Below, piece by piece: positions 1-9,600 of a stretch of 52,692 nucleotides of DNA. Position 1 is the stretch's first letter. Each line of letters starts with the position of its first letter. The DNA is from Hymenobacter montanus. GTDB lineage: Bacteria > Bacteroidota > Bacteroidia > Cytophagales > Hymenobacteraceae. Both the position numbers and the translations under genes were made by a program. The stretch covers positions 1-52,692 of the forward strand of contig NZ_JACXAD010000032.1 in the NCBI RefSeq assembly GCF_014699115.1, written 5' to 3'. A model generated the notes under the pieces. It searched no databases, had not been told where the DNA came from, and was given only the letters and a program-made list of their open reading frames with translations.

Positions 1-1
1 A

Positions 2-2377
2 CGGCCACCAGCTTCTTGGGAATGGTGCATTTCGTCTCAGCCCTGTTATGGCTTCGTTAATTGTCCGTACAACCTAACCAAACTGCATGTTCTGCATGGC
101 TCTTGTCGCAAGCCACATGGCGGCGAGGGTGAAACCGATGCGTTGCCTTATGCGGATAACATCTTGCAGAATCAAAGTTGCTACGCCGATCCTGATGCAC
201 GTCCCCATCTGTTTTTGCACACGGGTGACCAAATTTATGCCGATGATGTAGCCAGCATTCTGCTACATATGCTTGATGATGCAGGAAAAGCACTTTTTAA
301 CTGGGTAGAAGACTTGGGGTCGTTACCATCCGCTATTCTGCCAGACCCTGACCCCCAACTCTATCCTACTCTTGACCCCGATCCACTTTCAGCTTTAACG
401 TTCGCTAGCGAAACTACTGAGGCTCCTCTTCCCGAAGACCCCAGCTTCAAATTTGACCGGGATGCTAATTATAGTATTCAGCCAGGACAACGGCTGAAAA
501 CAGTACAGAAACTAGCTGGTTTTTCGCTAGATGTGGCCGGGGATAGCCACCTGATGCGTTTTTCTGAATACGCATGCATGTATCTATTTGCATGGTCAGA
601 TGTGCTCTGGCCAACTAATACAAACAATTTATTTCCATTCGATGGCGATGCGTACAACCGTCTCTCAAAAGACGATTTTCCTTCTTTTGAAGAAGTCTTG
701 CCTTGGGCTGTACAGCGCAAAAGTGAGACCTTAGGTGGAGGTGTTACAGTTGAGGTAACTGTTGGTGATGAAAATGATAAGAGAGAGTCCTTTGAAGATG
801 AGCGGAATCATATTTTTAAGTTTAGGGGAAGGTTATCTAACGCCCGCCGTGTATTAGCGAACGTACCTTCATATATGATGTGCGACGACCATGAGGTAAC
901 TGATGACTGGTTTATCAGCAATCGGTGGACTAAGCGTGTCTACAGTACAGCTTTGGGATGTCGAATTCTGCAAAATGGAATGTCTGCCTTTGCTTTATTT
1001 CAGGGTTGGGGTAATAAGCCAGCGGATTTTATAGGAGCGAATACTTTGGGTAGCGCTTTGCTAACTCAGTTCGGGACGCTAGCAAACGAGCACGGTAGCC
1101 AACAATCAACATGGCAGGCGATCCGCAGTAAAATAATGCCTGCTTTACGTACTAGCACGACCCAAGAACAAGGAAATATCAATGGAATCCCGACAACGGA
1201 GTTAGATGCATCCAATACCCTGTATTATGACTTTCGCATCTTATTCAGCAACTTCGCTTTACTGGCTATTAACAGCCGTACTGAACGCGGCTTGCCCCAG
1301 TATACTGTGCCACGATTGGGGCCTGCTCTGCTACACCCCGAGGCCCTACGCCGCCAAGTAAAACAACAGGTGAATAACCTGCCTAGCAATATTCTAGTTA
1401 CCCTCGTTATCTGCCCAGCCCCTGTCATTGGACATGCAATTGTTGAGGGTTTCTTGCAGACTAAATTGCAACGCGGTCTTGATAACTACATTGCGGAGCG
1501 TGCTACGGGTTCAAACCTGTCTCCATTGCCTCCTGGGCTAATGCCGCCCACGTTCCAACCTTTCACAGTACCAAATCCTTATCGAAGGTTACCTCTACCA
1601 GTAGATTACCTGCAGCCTATAGCTAGTCTCAGCGACGAGGGCGACCGCGAAGGTTGGTCTTTCCACCCAGAGTGCATGCAAAGCTTATTGAAAGAGTTAT
1701 CGGTTTGCAAGAAAGTGATTTTATTCTCAGGAGATGTTCATTATGGCTTCTCAGTAGCAGTGAATTATGAGCGTCCTGCTAACAACTCAACACCAGGGTA
1801 CCCTGAGCATGCCTCCTTTACACAACTAGTGTGCAGTTCCATGAAAAATGCTGCATTAAAGACCTTAGCAGCTGGCAGTGCGAGTTCAGTGGTTATGCCT
1901 TTAGAAGCGCATTATGCTGGTTGGAATACTCCCGGTTTACATTACATAGATTGGCATTACTCAATATTAGGGTCAACCTTAGATTTTCCCTTACTCCCTC
2001 GTCAAGGCAACTTTCATTTTTTAGAACTGACTTATCCTTCATTACAAATAATTGATCCGCCTCAATGGAGGTATGATATTCATTTTGCCAAGGATAATCG
2101 TTCAGCTGCGGACCGTTTTAACTATTCATCATCTGGAGTCTCCTCTGGATACAATCCACCTAGTAATGTTCTTCTAAAGAGGCTCTATGACATGCAGTAT
2201 GAGCGGCACTTACTGATGCAAAATATTGCTATTGGACGTACACAAATAGGTCAGGTAAGGCTGAATTTAAATACGAATAAAGTCTATCACAACTTTTGGT
2301 TTAAAATACCTACGCAGCAAGACGCTGCTCCTCCCGGCCCAATCACTAAGCACGAACTGGATATTGCTTCCGTATAG
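2..2377 (+). CDS. PhoD-like metallophosphatase, 5' partial
   Basis: The reading frame is open from base 2 to the stop at 2375-2377, so the true start lies outside the window; the TTG at 143 is internal because good family sequence precedes it. Motifs in order are LHGSCRKPHG (codons 92-121), TGDQIYADD (metal-binding Asp, about 224-250), CDDHEVTDDW (about 881-910) and FSGDVHYGFS (about 1723-1752). These match the metal ligands of PhoD-type alkaline phosphatase/phosphodiesterase folds, which cleave phosphomonoesters or diesters with a dinuclear metal centre. No signal peptide can be judged because the N terminus is missing. The gene is clearly AT-richer than the rest of the window. It lies 2 bp upstream of a small membrane-protein gene and heads a same-strand run of giant genes, so a role in that cluster is possible. 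Substrate is unknown. Confidence 0.8.
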   Translation, partial: RPPASWEWCISSQPCYGFVNCPYNLTKLHVLHGSCRKPHGGEGETDALPYADNILQNQSCYADPDARPHLFLHTGDQIYADDVASILLHMLDDAGKALFNWVEDLGSLPSAILPDPDPQLYPTLDPDPLSALTFASETTEAPLPEDPSFKFDRDANYSIQPGQRLKTVQKLAGFSLDVAGDSHLMRFSEYACMYLFAWSDVLWPTNTNNLFPFDGDAYNRLSKDDFPSFEEVLPWAVQRKSETLGGGVTVEVTVGDENDKRESFEDERNHIFKFRGRLSNARRVLANVPSYMMCDDHEVTDDWFISNRWTKRVYSTALGCRILQNGMSAFALFQGWGNKPADFIGANTLGSALLTQFGTLANEHGSQQSTWQAIRSKIMPALRTSTTQEQGNINGIPTTELDASNTLYYDFRILFSNFALLAINSRTERGLPQYTVPRLGPALLHPEALRRQVKQQVNNLPSNILVTLVICPAPVIGHAIVEGFLQTKLQRGLDNYIAERATGSNLSPLPPGLMPPTFQPFTVPNPYRRLPLPVDYLQPIASLSDEGDREGWSFHPECMQSLLKELSVCKKVILFSGDVHYGFSVAVNYERPANNSTPGYPEHASFTQLVCSSMKNAALKTLAAGSASSVVMPLEAHYAGWNTPGLHYIDWHYSILGSTLDFPLLPRQGNFHFLELTYPSLQIIDPPQWRYDIHFAKDNRSAADRFNYSSSGVSSGYNPPSNVLLKRLYDMQYERHLLMQNIAIGRTQIGQVRLNLNTNKVYHNFWFKIPTQQDAAPPGPITKHELDIASV

Positions 2378-2757
2378 ATATGAGCTATTCAAACATGATT
2401 GGCCTGCTGTTGCTTGATGAGACATCTCCTATAAGGTTCGGAGTACTTCTATTCGGTTTCCCACTTCTTATAATGTACATAGCAGCATTGGTGCTTCTAC
2501 TAAATCGCAAATAGTACGCGGGACGTGTGGCTGCTTTTGTATTCGCTATTCTTTTAGCAATGTTAGGGAAACAAGAAATGCAACTTGCTGATAGTCCACT
2601 AGGGAAGTTCATTGTTCTATTTTTTATTCCAATTATAGTCGGATTATGCTCCCTGTATTTTTTTTCTCTAAAACCGCCTAAATAAATAGCCAGATGCTCT
2701 ACTATCAATCAGCAGTACAATAATTTCTTCGACAATATTTTAACTTAAAATACCTAC
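2301..2757. repeat. 13-bp direct repeat marking a tandem duplication
   Basis: The sequence ttaaaatacctac occurs at 2301-2313, near the 3' end of the phosphatase gene, and again at 2745-2757, just upstream of the second small membrane-protein gene; the flanking bases are also similar (aactttt versus aatatttt). Each copy is followed by one member of the paralogous small-gene pair. This suggests that a unit of about 444 bp, starting inside the end of the phosphatase gene, was duplicated and then diverged. Confidence 0.55.
2380..2685 (+). pseudogene. Small membrane protein, copy 1, interrupted by in-frame amber stop
   Basis: An ATG at 2380, 2 bp after the phosphatase stop, begins MSYSNMIGLLLLDETSP and runs to TAG at 2512-2514. 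The same frame then continues with hydrophobic protein-like sequence to TAA at 2683-2685, giving about 100 codons. It aligns along its whole length with the next gene (2762-3034): DETSPIRFG against NEESPITFG, LLLNRK against LLVNRK, and a shared GR/WR-V continuation. At the stop, copy 2 has TCG (Ser), so one base change (TCG to TAG) explains the interruption. About three hydrophobic segments are predicted. I read it as a recently inactivated paralogue; a truncated 44-aa single-span product or stop readthrough are alternatives. Confidence 0.65.
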
Positions 2758-2761
2758 TCCA

Positions 2762-3034
2762 TTGTTACTGAACGAAGAATCTCCGATAACATTTGGCCTG
2801 TGGCTATTTGGAATTCCAGCTCTCGGACTATACATCGGCTTTCTAACTTTATTAGTAAACCGTAAATCGTTCGGTTGGCGTGTAATTGGTTTTATAATGG
2901 CCATTGCAATAGCCCTGTTTGGACTGTTTTTATTTGAGGACTTAAGATGGTGGAGCGCCATTCTTGTCTTCACCCCATTGCTATTCGGTATCTACGGCGT
3001 GTACTTTCTGCCTAGGAAGCAGCTTAATCAATAG
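2762..3034 (+). CDS. Small three-helix membrane protein, copy 2
   Basis: This 90-aa product has hydrophobic stretches at roughly residues 10-33, 40-55 and 62-80 and a charged end (PRKQLNQ), as expected of a three-pass inner-membrane protein. No family is recognised. It is a paralogue of the interrupted copy just upstream. The start is a problem: the frame opens after TAA at 2741-2743, contains no ATG before the hydrophobic core, and only TTG at 2762 is a standard alternative. The natural ATG may have been lost in the duplication that made the pair, so this copy may itself be poorly expressed. The stop is 15 bp before the ATG of the following giant gene. Confidence 0.5.
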   Translation: MLLNEESPITFGLWLFGIPALGLYIGFLTLLVNRKSFGWRVIGFIMAIAIALFGLFLFEDLRWWSAILVFTPLLFGIYGVYFLPRKQLNQ

Positions 3035-3049
3035 TATTTGCATCATGCC

Positions 3050-6000
3050 ATGAAAAAAAATCTGCAAAAATCCTTGTTGCAAGCAATTCTGGAAGTAGTT
3101 CGTCCACTGACCGTACTTGGCTCCAACCAAGAAACCGTACGAGAATTTTTTCACGGCTTAGGGTGGGACGTTGCAGAGCTACTAGGTACAGGCCTATCGC
3201 CTCTCATGACGGTGCTAAACAATGTGAGCCAAGAACTCACAGGTACTGAACAAGCGTTAGCGCTCAGCAGGACAACATCTATAACAAATTTCTCATCGCT
3301 ACGTGCTGCTCTGCGATCGACGGGAACATTGTTGGATTCGGTGAAACAATTGAGCAATTTAGCGCTTCGTGGCAATATAGGTAACCAGTTCTATACTGAT
3401 GTTTTACAAAAACTCGCAACTATTTACTTACTCAATAACGCCGGAGGGTTTTATTGTATATGTGCAATAGCTGGGATCATTAAACCTGATACAGTTAGTA
3501 TTACTCAGAATGGTAAACTAATCAAGTATGTCAGTTCTATCCCGGTTTTCTCCTTTGATAAACTGCTGGATTTTCTAAATGATCCTTCCCAACGAATGGC
3601 AACTGAATACTGGCCAAACGGGGACAGTGACTTCGCAACTATTTCTAGTACCAGCGCAATTGCGCAGAAGCTTTTACCTCATATAGTTGGTTTATTCAAT
3701 GCGCTAGGGATACCTGCTTGGCAGGGAGGAAGCAGCGCGACTTCGCCTTTATCTGCTGATGCTACCGCCACACTTGCCAGTACTATGCATGTGGCAACGA
3801 ATATTCGAGCGCCAGGGGGAAGTGTAGAGCTTGGTTTAGGAGCGGGTCTGTTAGCAGTTGAACAGCAAGGCCCAGGCATCTATGTTGCGCCCTATGGAGC
3901 TGCAAATTTAGATGCCCACGTACATGCTTGGCTGCTCCAACTGGCCGTATCAGCTGAAGTGGAGGGCATTATGATTACAAGAAATGGAACTCAAATCATA
4001 AGTGATAGTACACTGACAGAGGTTCATATGGCTTTGAGAGCCACTCAGCCTATAGATCGTAGCCAGGTATTAGGCAACCAAACTGGTACTGGCCTGCATC
4101 TAGGCAGCCTGCAGGTAGGAGTAAGTTTTGATATTGTGGCGAGCGCGCGGTCGGTTGAGGCATACGTCAGCTTGATTGACTCATCACTCATTTTGGCACC
4201 GGATGAAGGCGACAGCTTTCTAAAGCAAATAGTCCCAACTAGCGGCATAGATATAAAGTTTAACGCACTTCTAGGTTGGTCAAGTACCAAAGGCATCTAT
4301 TTCGGCGGCAGAGCAGGATTAAAAAACACGACGCAGGTAAATGCAAAGGGTGACAATCACTTTCTTAAAATTACCTCGATTGACACTGCTCTGCTGCTTA
4401 CTGACAAGCTCGCCGTCAGCATAGCAATTTCAGGTAATGTGACGTTAGGACCCGTTAAAGTAACAATAGGCGAAACGGGACTACAAATGAGTTTGGCTTC
4501 GGTGCCAACAGGAGGCAATGCAGGGCCGTTTGACGTGAGCGTAGGCTTTGTAGCTCCCACAAGCTTTGGCATCGAAGTCACATCCGACACGCTCAGTGGC
4601 GGGGGCTACCTCTTGCTCGACCCGGCCCACCACCAGTACGCCGGGGTAGCCAACCTCAAGCTCAAGCTAGGCCAGGAAATCAACCTCACTGCCCTGGGCC
4701 TGCTCCAGACCGAACTGCCTGGCAACCCCGATGCCTACTCGCTACTGCTGCTGATTACGGCCACCTTCCAGCCCCTGCAGCTCGGGCTCGGGTTTACCCT
4801 GAACGGCCTGGGCGGCCTGCTGGGCGTGAACCGCGCTACCAACACCGACTTCCTGCGCGGGCTGGTGCGCGGCGGCCAGCTCGACCGACTGCTGTTTCCC
4901 CCCAACGTCCTCGACAACCCCGCCGCGGCCCTGGCCCTGGTCGACGCGGCTTTCCCCGCCACGGAAGGCCGCTACGTCATCGGCCTGCTTGCCCGCCTGG
5001 GCTGGGGTACGCCCGCCTCCCTGCTCCGGCTCGATGTGGCCCTGCTCGTCGAGCTGCCCGCCCCCGTGCGCCTGGCCATTCTGGGCGTGCTCGAGGCCAC
5101 CTTGCCCAGCAAAGACCGCGACCTGCTCAAACTGCGGGCCGACTTCCTCGGCACGGTGGACTTTGGCGCGAAGCGGGTGGCCTTTGATGCCACGCTCAGC
5201 GACTCCCACCTGCTGGCCTTCGCCCTGAGCGGCGACCTGGCGTTTCGCTTCTACCAGGGCAAAAACCCCCTTTTCCTCGTCTCGGCCGGGGGCTTCCACC
5301 CCGCCTTTCAGCCCCCGGCCGGCGCGGGCCTGGCCGGGCTGCGCCGGCTTACCCTGGCCCTGGCCCGTGGCGACTTGCGCGTGACGCTCACCAGCTACTT
5401 TGCCGTCACCTCCAATACGGTGCAGTTCGGCGCCCGCCTGGAGCTGTACTGCCGCATTGCCAAGGGCCTGCACGTGGAAGGCTACTTCGGCTTCGACGTG
5501 CTGTTTGCCTTCAACCCCTTCCACGTGCAAGCTCACGTCGAGGCCGGCGTCGCCATTAAAGCCGGCAGCTACGAGCTGCTAAGCCTGCACCTCTCACTTG
5601 ACGTGACCGGCCCCGGTCCCTGGCACCTGTGGGGCAGTGCCAGCTTCAAAATCTGGTTCGTGCGCATCCACGTCGACGTGGACGCCACCATCGGCAGTGG
5701 GCAGCCCGAGCCCACGCTGCCCCCTGCCGACGTGCGAACCCTGCTGGTGACAGCCCTGAACGGGGCGGCCAGTTGGGAAGTGGAGGCCCCGAAAACGGCC
5801 CTGCCCGGCGGCGTGGTGCTGCGCCCGGTGGGCTCCACGGCCGCCCCGTTCTTCCTCGACCTGCGCGGGGCGCTGGTGCTGCGCCAGCGCGTGCTGCCGC
5901 TGGGCGTGGTGCTCAGCCACTACGGCCGCAGCCCGATTACGCCCGCCACGGGCCGGCGCTTCGACCTCACGGCGCTGGTGGTGGGCACCACCCCGTATCT

Positions 6001-6520
6001 GTTCGCCACCGACAAGGCCGTGGAAACGGTCCGCGATTTCTTCGCTCCCGACCAGTTTCAGCAGCTCACTGACGCCCAGAAGCTCTCGGTGCCCTCCTTC
6101 CAACTGCTTCCGTGCGGCTTGCGCCTGACCAACCTGGCCGGGCTGGTGGCCGACCTCCGGACCACGCGCCGGGTGGTGGAGTATGAGCACCAGCTGCTGG
6201 ACGGCACGAGTGGGGGAGCCACCCGCCACAAGCGCTCCCTCAGCCCGGCGGCCTACCAGCAGTTGGCCCGGGGCGGGGCCCTGGGCCAGGAAGTATGGGC
6301 GGCGCGGCCCTCGGCCCGGGCACCCCAGCCCGTGAGCTGGGCCGAGGATACCTACGTGCTGATGCACGCCGCCACCCTGGAGGTCTACGACCCGGTGGGG
6401 CACGCCCGCTTCGCCACCCAGGTGGAGGCCGAGCAGTATCGCCAGGCCCTGGTGGCCGCTGCGCCCGCCCTGGCCGAGGAGGTGCTGGTGGTGCCCGAGT
6501 ATCAGTTGGCGCTGGCCTAG
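3050..6520 (+). CDS. Giant beta-rich protein resembling DUF6603, 1156 aa
   Basis: The ATG at 3050 (MKKNLQKSLLQ) is preferred over the TTG at 3038. The sequence is dominated by alternating hydrophobic/polar strands, as in beta-solenoid or beta-sandwich repeats. Signature stretches are GGGYLLLDPAHHQYAG (about residue 517) and GFTLNGLGGLLGVNR (about residue 581), which I associate from memory with DUF6603 proteins of actinobacteria, cyanobacteria and Bacteroidota; their function is not known. A region around residues 880-950 ends in short Pro-rich spacers, followed by a C-terminal part with RxxxYEHQLLDG. There is no signal peptide or transmembrane helix. Base composition switches near position 4580 (about residue 510): line 3541-3600 has 26 of 60 G/C and line 5041-5100 has 45 of 60. 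It is followed after 99 bp by the next giant gene. Confidence 0.75.
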   Translation: MKKNLQKSLLQAILEVVRPLTVLGSNQETVREFFHGLGWDVAELLGTGLSPLMTVLNNVSQELTGTEQALALSRTTSITNFSSLRAALRSTGTLLDSVKQLSNLALRGNIGNQFYTDVLQKLATIYLLNNAGGFYCICAIAGIIKPDTVSITQNGKLIKYVSSIPVFSFDKLLDFLNDPSQRMATEYWPNGDSDFATISSTSAIAQKLLPHIVGLFNALGIPAWQGGSSATSPLSADATATLASTMHVATNIRAPGGSVELGLGAGLLAVEQQGPGIYVAPYGAANLDAHVHAWLLQLAVSAEVEGIMITRNGTQIISDSTLTEVHMALRATQPIDRSQVLGNQTGTGLHLGSLQVGVSFDIVASARSVEAYVSLIDSSLILAPDEGDSFLKQIVPTSGIDIKFNALLGWSSTKGIYFGGRAGLKNTTQVNAKGDNHFLKITSIDTALLLTDKLAVSIAISGNVTLGPVKVTIGETGLQMSLASVPTGGNAGPFDVSVGFVAPTSFGIEVTSDTLSGGGYLLLDPAHHQYAGVANLKLKLGQEINLTALGLLQTELPGNPDAYSLLLLITATFQPLQLGLGFTLNGLGGLLGVNRATNTDFLRGLVRGGQLDRLLFPPNVLDNPAAALALVDAAFPATEGRYVIGLLARLGWGTPASLLRLDVALLVELPAPVRLAILGVLEATLPSKDRDLLKLRADFLGTVDFGAKRVAFDATLSDSHLLAFALSGDLAFRFYQGKNPLFLVSAGGFHPAFQPPAGAGLAGLRRLTLALARGDLRVTLTSYFAVTSNTVQFGARLELYCRIAKGLHVEGYFGFDVLFAFNPFHVQAHVEAGVAIKAGSYELLSLHLSLDVTGPGPWHLWGSASFKIWFVRIHVDVDATIGSGQPEPTLPPADVRTLLVTALNGAASWEVEAPKTALPGGVVLRPVGSTAAPFFLDLRGALVLRQRVLPLGVVLSHYGRSPITPATGRRFDLTALVVGTTPYLFATDKAVETVRDFFAPDQFQQLTDAQKLSVPSFQLLPCGLRLTNLAGLVADLRTTRRVVEYEHQLLDGTSGGATRHKRSLSPAAYQQLARGGALGQEVWAARPSARAPQPVSWAEDTYVLMHAATLEVYDPVGHARFATQVEAEQYRQALVAAAPALAEEVLVVPEYQLALA

Positions 6521-6619
6521 GCTATCTAATGGGCGATATGCCAGTCACGCTTCTTCCGAACGTGTCCAGAATTAGCGGCCATCCCCTGATCAACACACTT
6601 ACCAATTAACCTCTACTCT

Positions 6620-9600
6620 ATGCCTTTTTACATTTCCGGGGGTGGCCCTGTTAAGTTGGCTTCCGGCCACAACAGTGGTAATGGATACTATAGTGTATGG
6701 TACGACCGCCTGCATACTTCCTATGCGACCGAGTTAAACAACTGCTACACGGTTTATGACAATGATCCCACCATCTGGCACCATGCAGATGGACTAGTTG
6801 ACACGTACAATGATCCTGATTCGCCGGACATCGTGGTATCGTGGGATTACAATTTCGGCGGATCGGTATTAGCGACCCGAACCAGAGGAGGAGGGAATCC
6901 TACAAGATGCACCCTGGGCATTGCTGTTGTTTATTATCTCAGCCCCGGCACTTTGCGGATGTATGCGAATGGAGCTGTAGGGCAGCTTTACCTTCGAATA
7001 GATAGTGGCCCTTTCTCACCCATCACGCTAGTCCGAGATGAGCAAGGTACTAAATATGATATTACCGGGCTAAGCCAAGGCACCCATGAAATTCAGCTAA
7101 AAGACAGCTCCACACCTGCTTGTTATGCTTCCAGGTCCGCAGATGTGACGGTGGGCGTCCCCCCTGCACTATGCGTGCTGGCTATCTCAGATGTACGTAC
7201 CACGCCCCCAACCGCTATCGGAGCAACGGACGGCACCGTGGAGGGCATAGTTAGCGGTACGCAAGGAAGTGCTGTGCTAGCGGAATTATGGCAGGATGGA
7301 ACGTCGATTTATTCGTTAAATCTGCTAAACAGCGATTTAGTGAGAAATAATTATCGCTTCAGATTTACGGGAGTGGCGTCTGGCCTCTACAGTTTGACTG
7401 CCAGGACCAGTTCAGCTTGTATATTCCCCCGGAGTGATGCCAACAGCTTGGATCTAACAGTGCCCCCGCCTGACCTTAGCATAGGCGACCAGCTCACGTT
7501 CCTGCCCTGGGTGCAGCCCGCGCTACTCAACGGGATACTTGCACAGAACACACAATCAGCCAACCGCCGCCCGACCCTAGATCTGAAAGCCACGCTGGCC
7601 GTTGACAACAGCGCACAAAATACGCTAACCGTAGCCGAGACCACGGCCGAGATTTACGGGCCCGGCGATGTGCTGGGCATCAACCAGCGAGCTATTTTAG
7701 CTACCGTGCCCCAACCCGGGGCGGAGGGTTTCTCGCCCCTGCAACTGGCCGCCATTGACTTTAAGGAAGAAGACCTGCCCTGGCGCTACAGTATGCTCAT
7801 GGCGCCGGCCGTGGCTGCCACCGCTACCACCGATGCGGTCGCCGCCGCGCCCCTGCCCTGGTGCATGCTGCTGGTGCTGCGCGCCGACGAGTTTGAAAGC
7901 CTGCCCTTGGACGGCCGGCCCTTGCCCAGCATCAAGGTGAAGGCCAGTGCCCGGGCCGTTACCCACGTGTATCCCAGCACCGATCCCCAGCAACAGAAGC
8001 TCTGGGCTCATGTGCAAGCTAATGCCAGCTTGGGCGCTCCCGGTACGCCCGCCACCGGCACCACGCCGGCCCTGCCTCCCACGCTCCCCACGGCCACGGA
8101 AATCGATGAGTTCCTGAACCGGACCCTGCTCCGGCAGCCCGACCTGGCCTACTCGCGGGTGCTGTGCCCCCGGCGGCTGGAAGCCAACACTGCTTACCAA
8201 GCCTTCCTGGTGCCCGCCCTGGAAGCGGGCCGCCGGGCCGGCTTGGGGGGGGAATTCGATGCTATCCACCTGCGAACCTCCGCCATCCCGGCCACGCCGG
8301 CCACCACGGACGCCACCTTTCCGGTGTACTTTCAATGGAAGTTCACCACGGGTGCCGAGGAGGACTTTGAGTCGCTGGTGACGCAGCTGCACCCGGCGAA
8401 TGGGGTAACCAGCGCCGCCACTGCTCCCAGCATAGGCGTGCGCACGCCCACTAACAGCTACGTGCTGACCATGCCGGCGCTGCTCGTGGATGAGGATGCG
8501 CCCCCACCTCCCCTTCCCGCGGCTGCCCAGCAGCTGGCCGTGGCTCAGTACCTGTACAGCCAGCTCGTGACCGGCCGCCGGGTTGGTGGCCGCCCGGTGC
8601 TGACGCCCCCGCTCTACGGCCGGGCGTACATGGTAACCCCCGGTCTGATTCCACCTACCACGGCCGTTGCCCCCAGCTGGAAGCACACCCTCAACCTCGA
8701 CCCGCGCTACCGGGCCCTGGCCGCGCTGGGGGTTCAGGTGGTGCAGGACAACCAGGAAGAATACGTGCGCCGGGCCTGGGAGCAGGTGCAGGACCTGCTA
8801 CTGGCCAACTACAAGCTGCGCGGTGCCCAGTACGGCCTGCGCACCACTGCCGGCCTGCGCGAGCAGCACTTGCCCCTGGATGCGGCGGCATCGAGCAGCA
8901 GCGGGGCCACCAGCTCGGCCCGCCCCTCACCCACGGCCGTTGCCGACAGCAGTACTAGCTTTCCAGACACCCCATCCGAGCCCGGGTCTGGGATGCGCTT
9001 GGCCGATTACGGCCTGCACCTGACCGGCCTGGCCTTAAGCCGGGTGCGGATAAGCGCGGCTACCATGGCCGCGGCGGCAGCGGCCAACCCGCTGGCTCCC
9101 CTTCCGACGAAAGTAACGGTACGCGAAGCCATCCGGCGCAGCAGTACGCCGCTGGCGGCCTTCAGCCCCACGTTTCGGCGCATCATGAAGCCCTTCGGCA
9201 ACTACCTGGCGGGGGAGGCTGGCCGGCCCCTGCGCCCCACCCAGAACGCGCCCGCCGTTTTACCAGCCGACTTGTGGAAGCCCGGCACCGGCCTGGGCCA
9301 GCGCGACGCAATGCTCAGCCAGCTGGCCACGGGGCAACTCACGGCTGCCCCGGCGCGCGCCGAGCAGGTGCGGGCCTACCAGTTTCTGGATGATAAAGTA
9401 GACGCCTTGTTGGCCAGTGGCCGGTCCCCGTCGGCGCCAGCCCTTGATGGCCCGGCCAATGAGCGTTTCAGGCAAGCCTTCGCCAGGTTTCGAACCCGGA
9501 ACCCGGCCGCGCCATTGAACCCGAACGAGGTGGTCCACTTCCACAAGCCCCAGTACGTCCGTCCCACGCTGCCGCTTGATGCCATTAAGGAAGATGTAGT

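Noticed and set aside
4742..5536. Long minus-strand open frame (264 codons) under the DUF6603-like gene
   Set aside because: Antisense shadow of a GC-rich gene; Gln/Gly-rich nonsense composition.
7697..8686. Minus-strand open frame of 329 codons
   Set aside because: Shadow of the 1364-aa gene, with His/Gly/Arg-rich composition and no motif.
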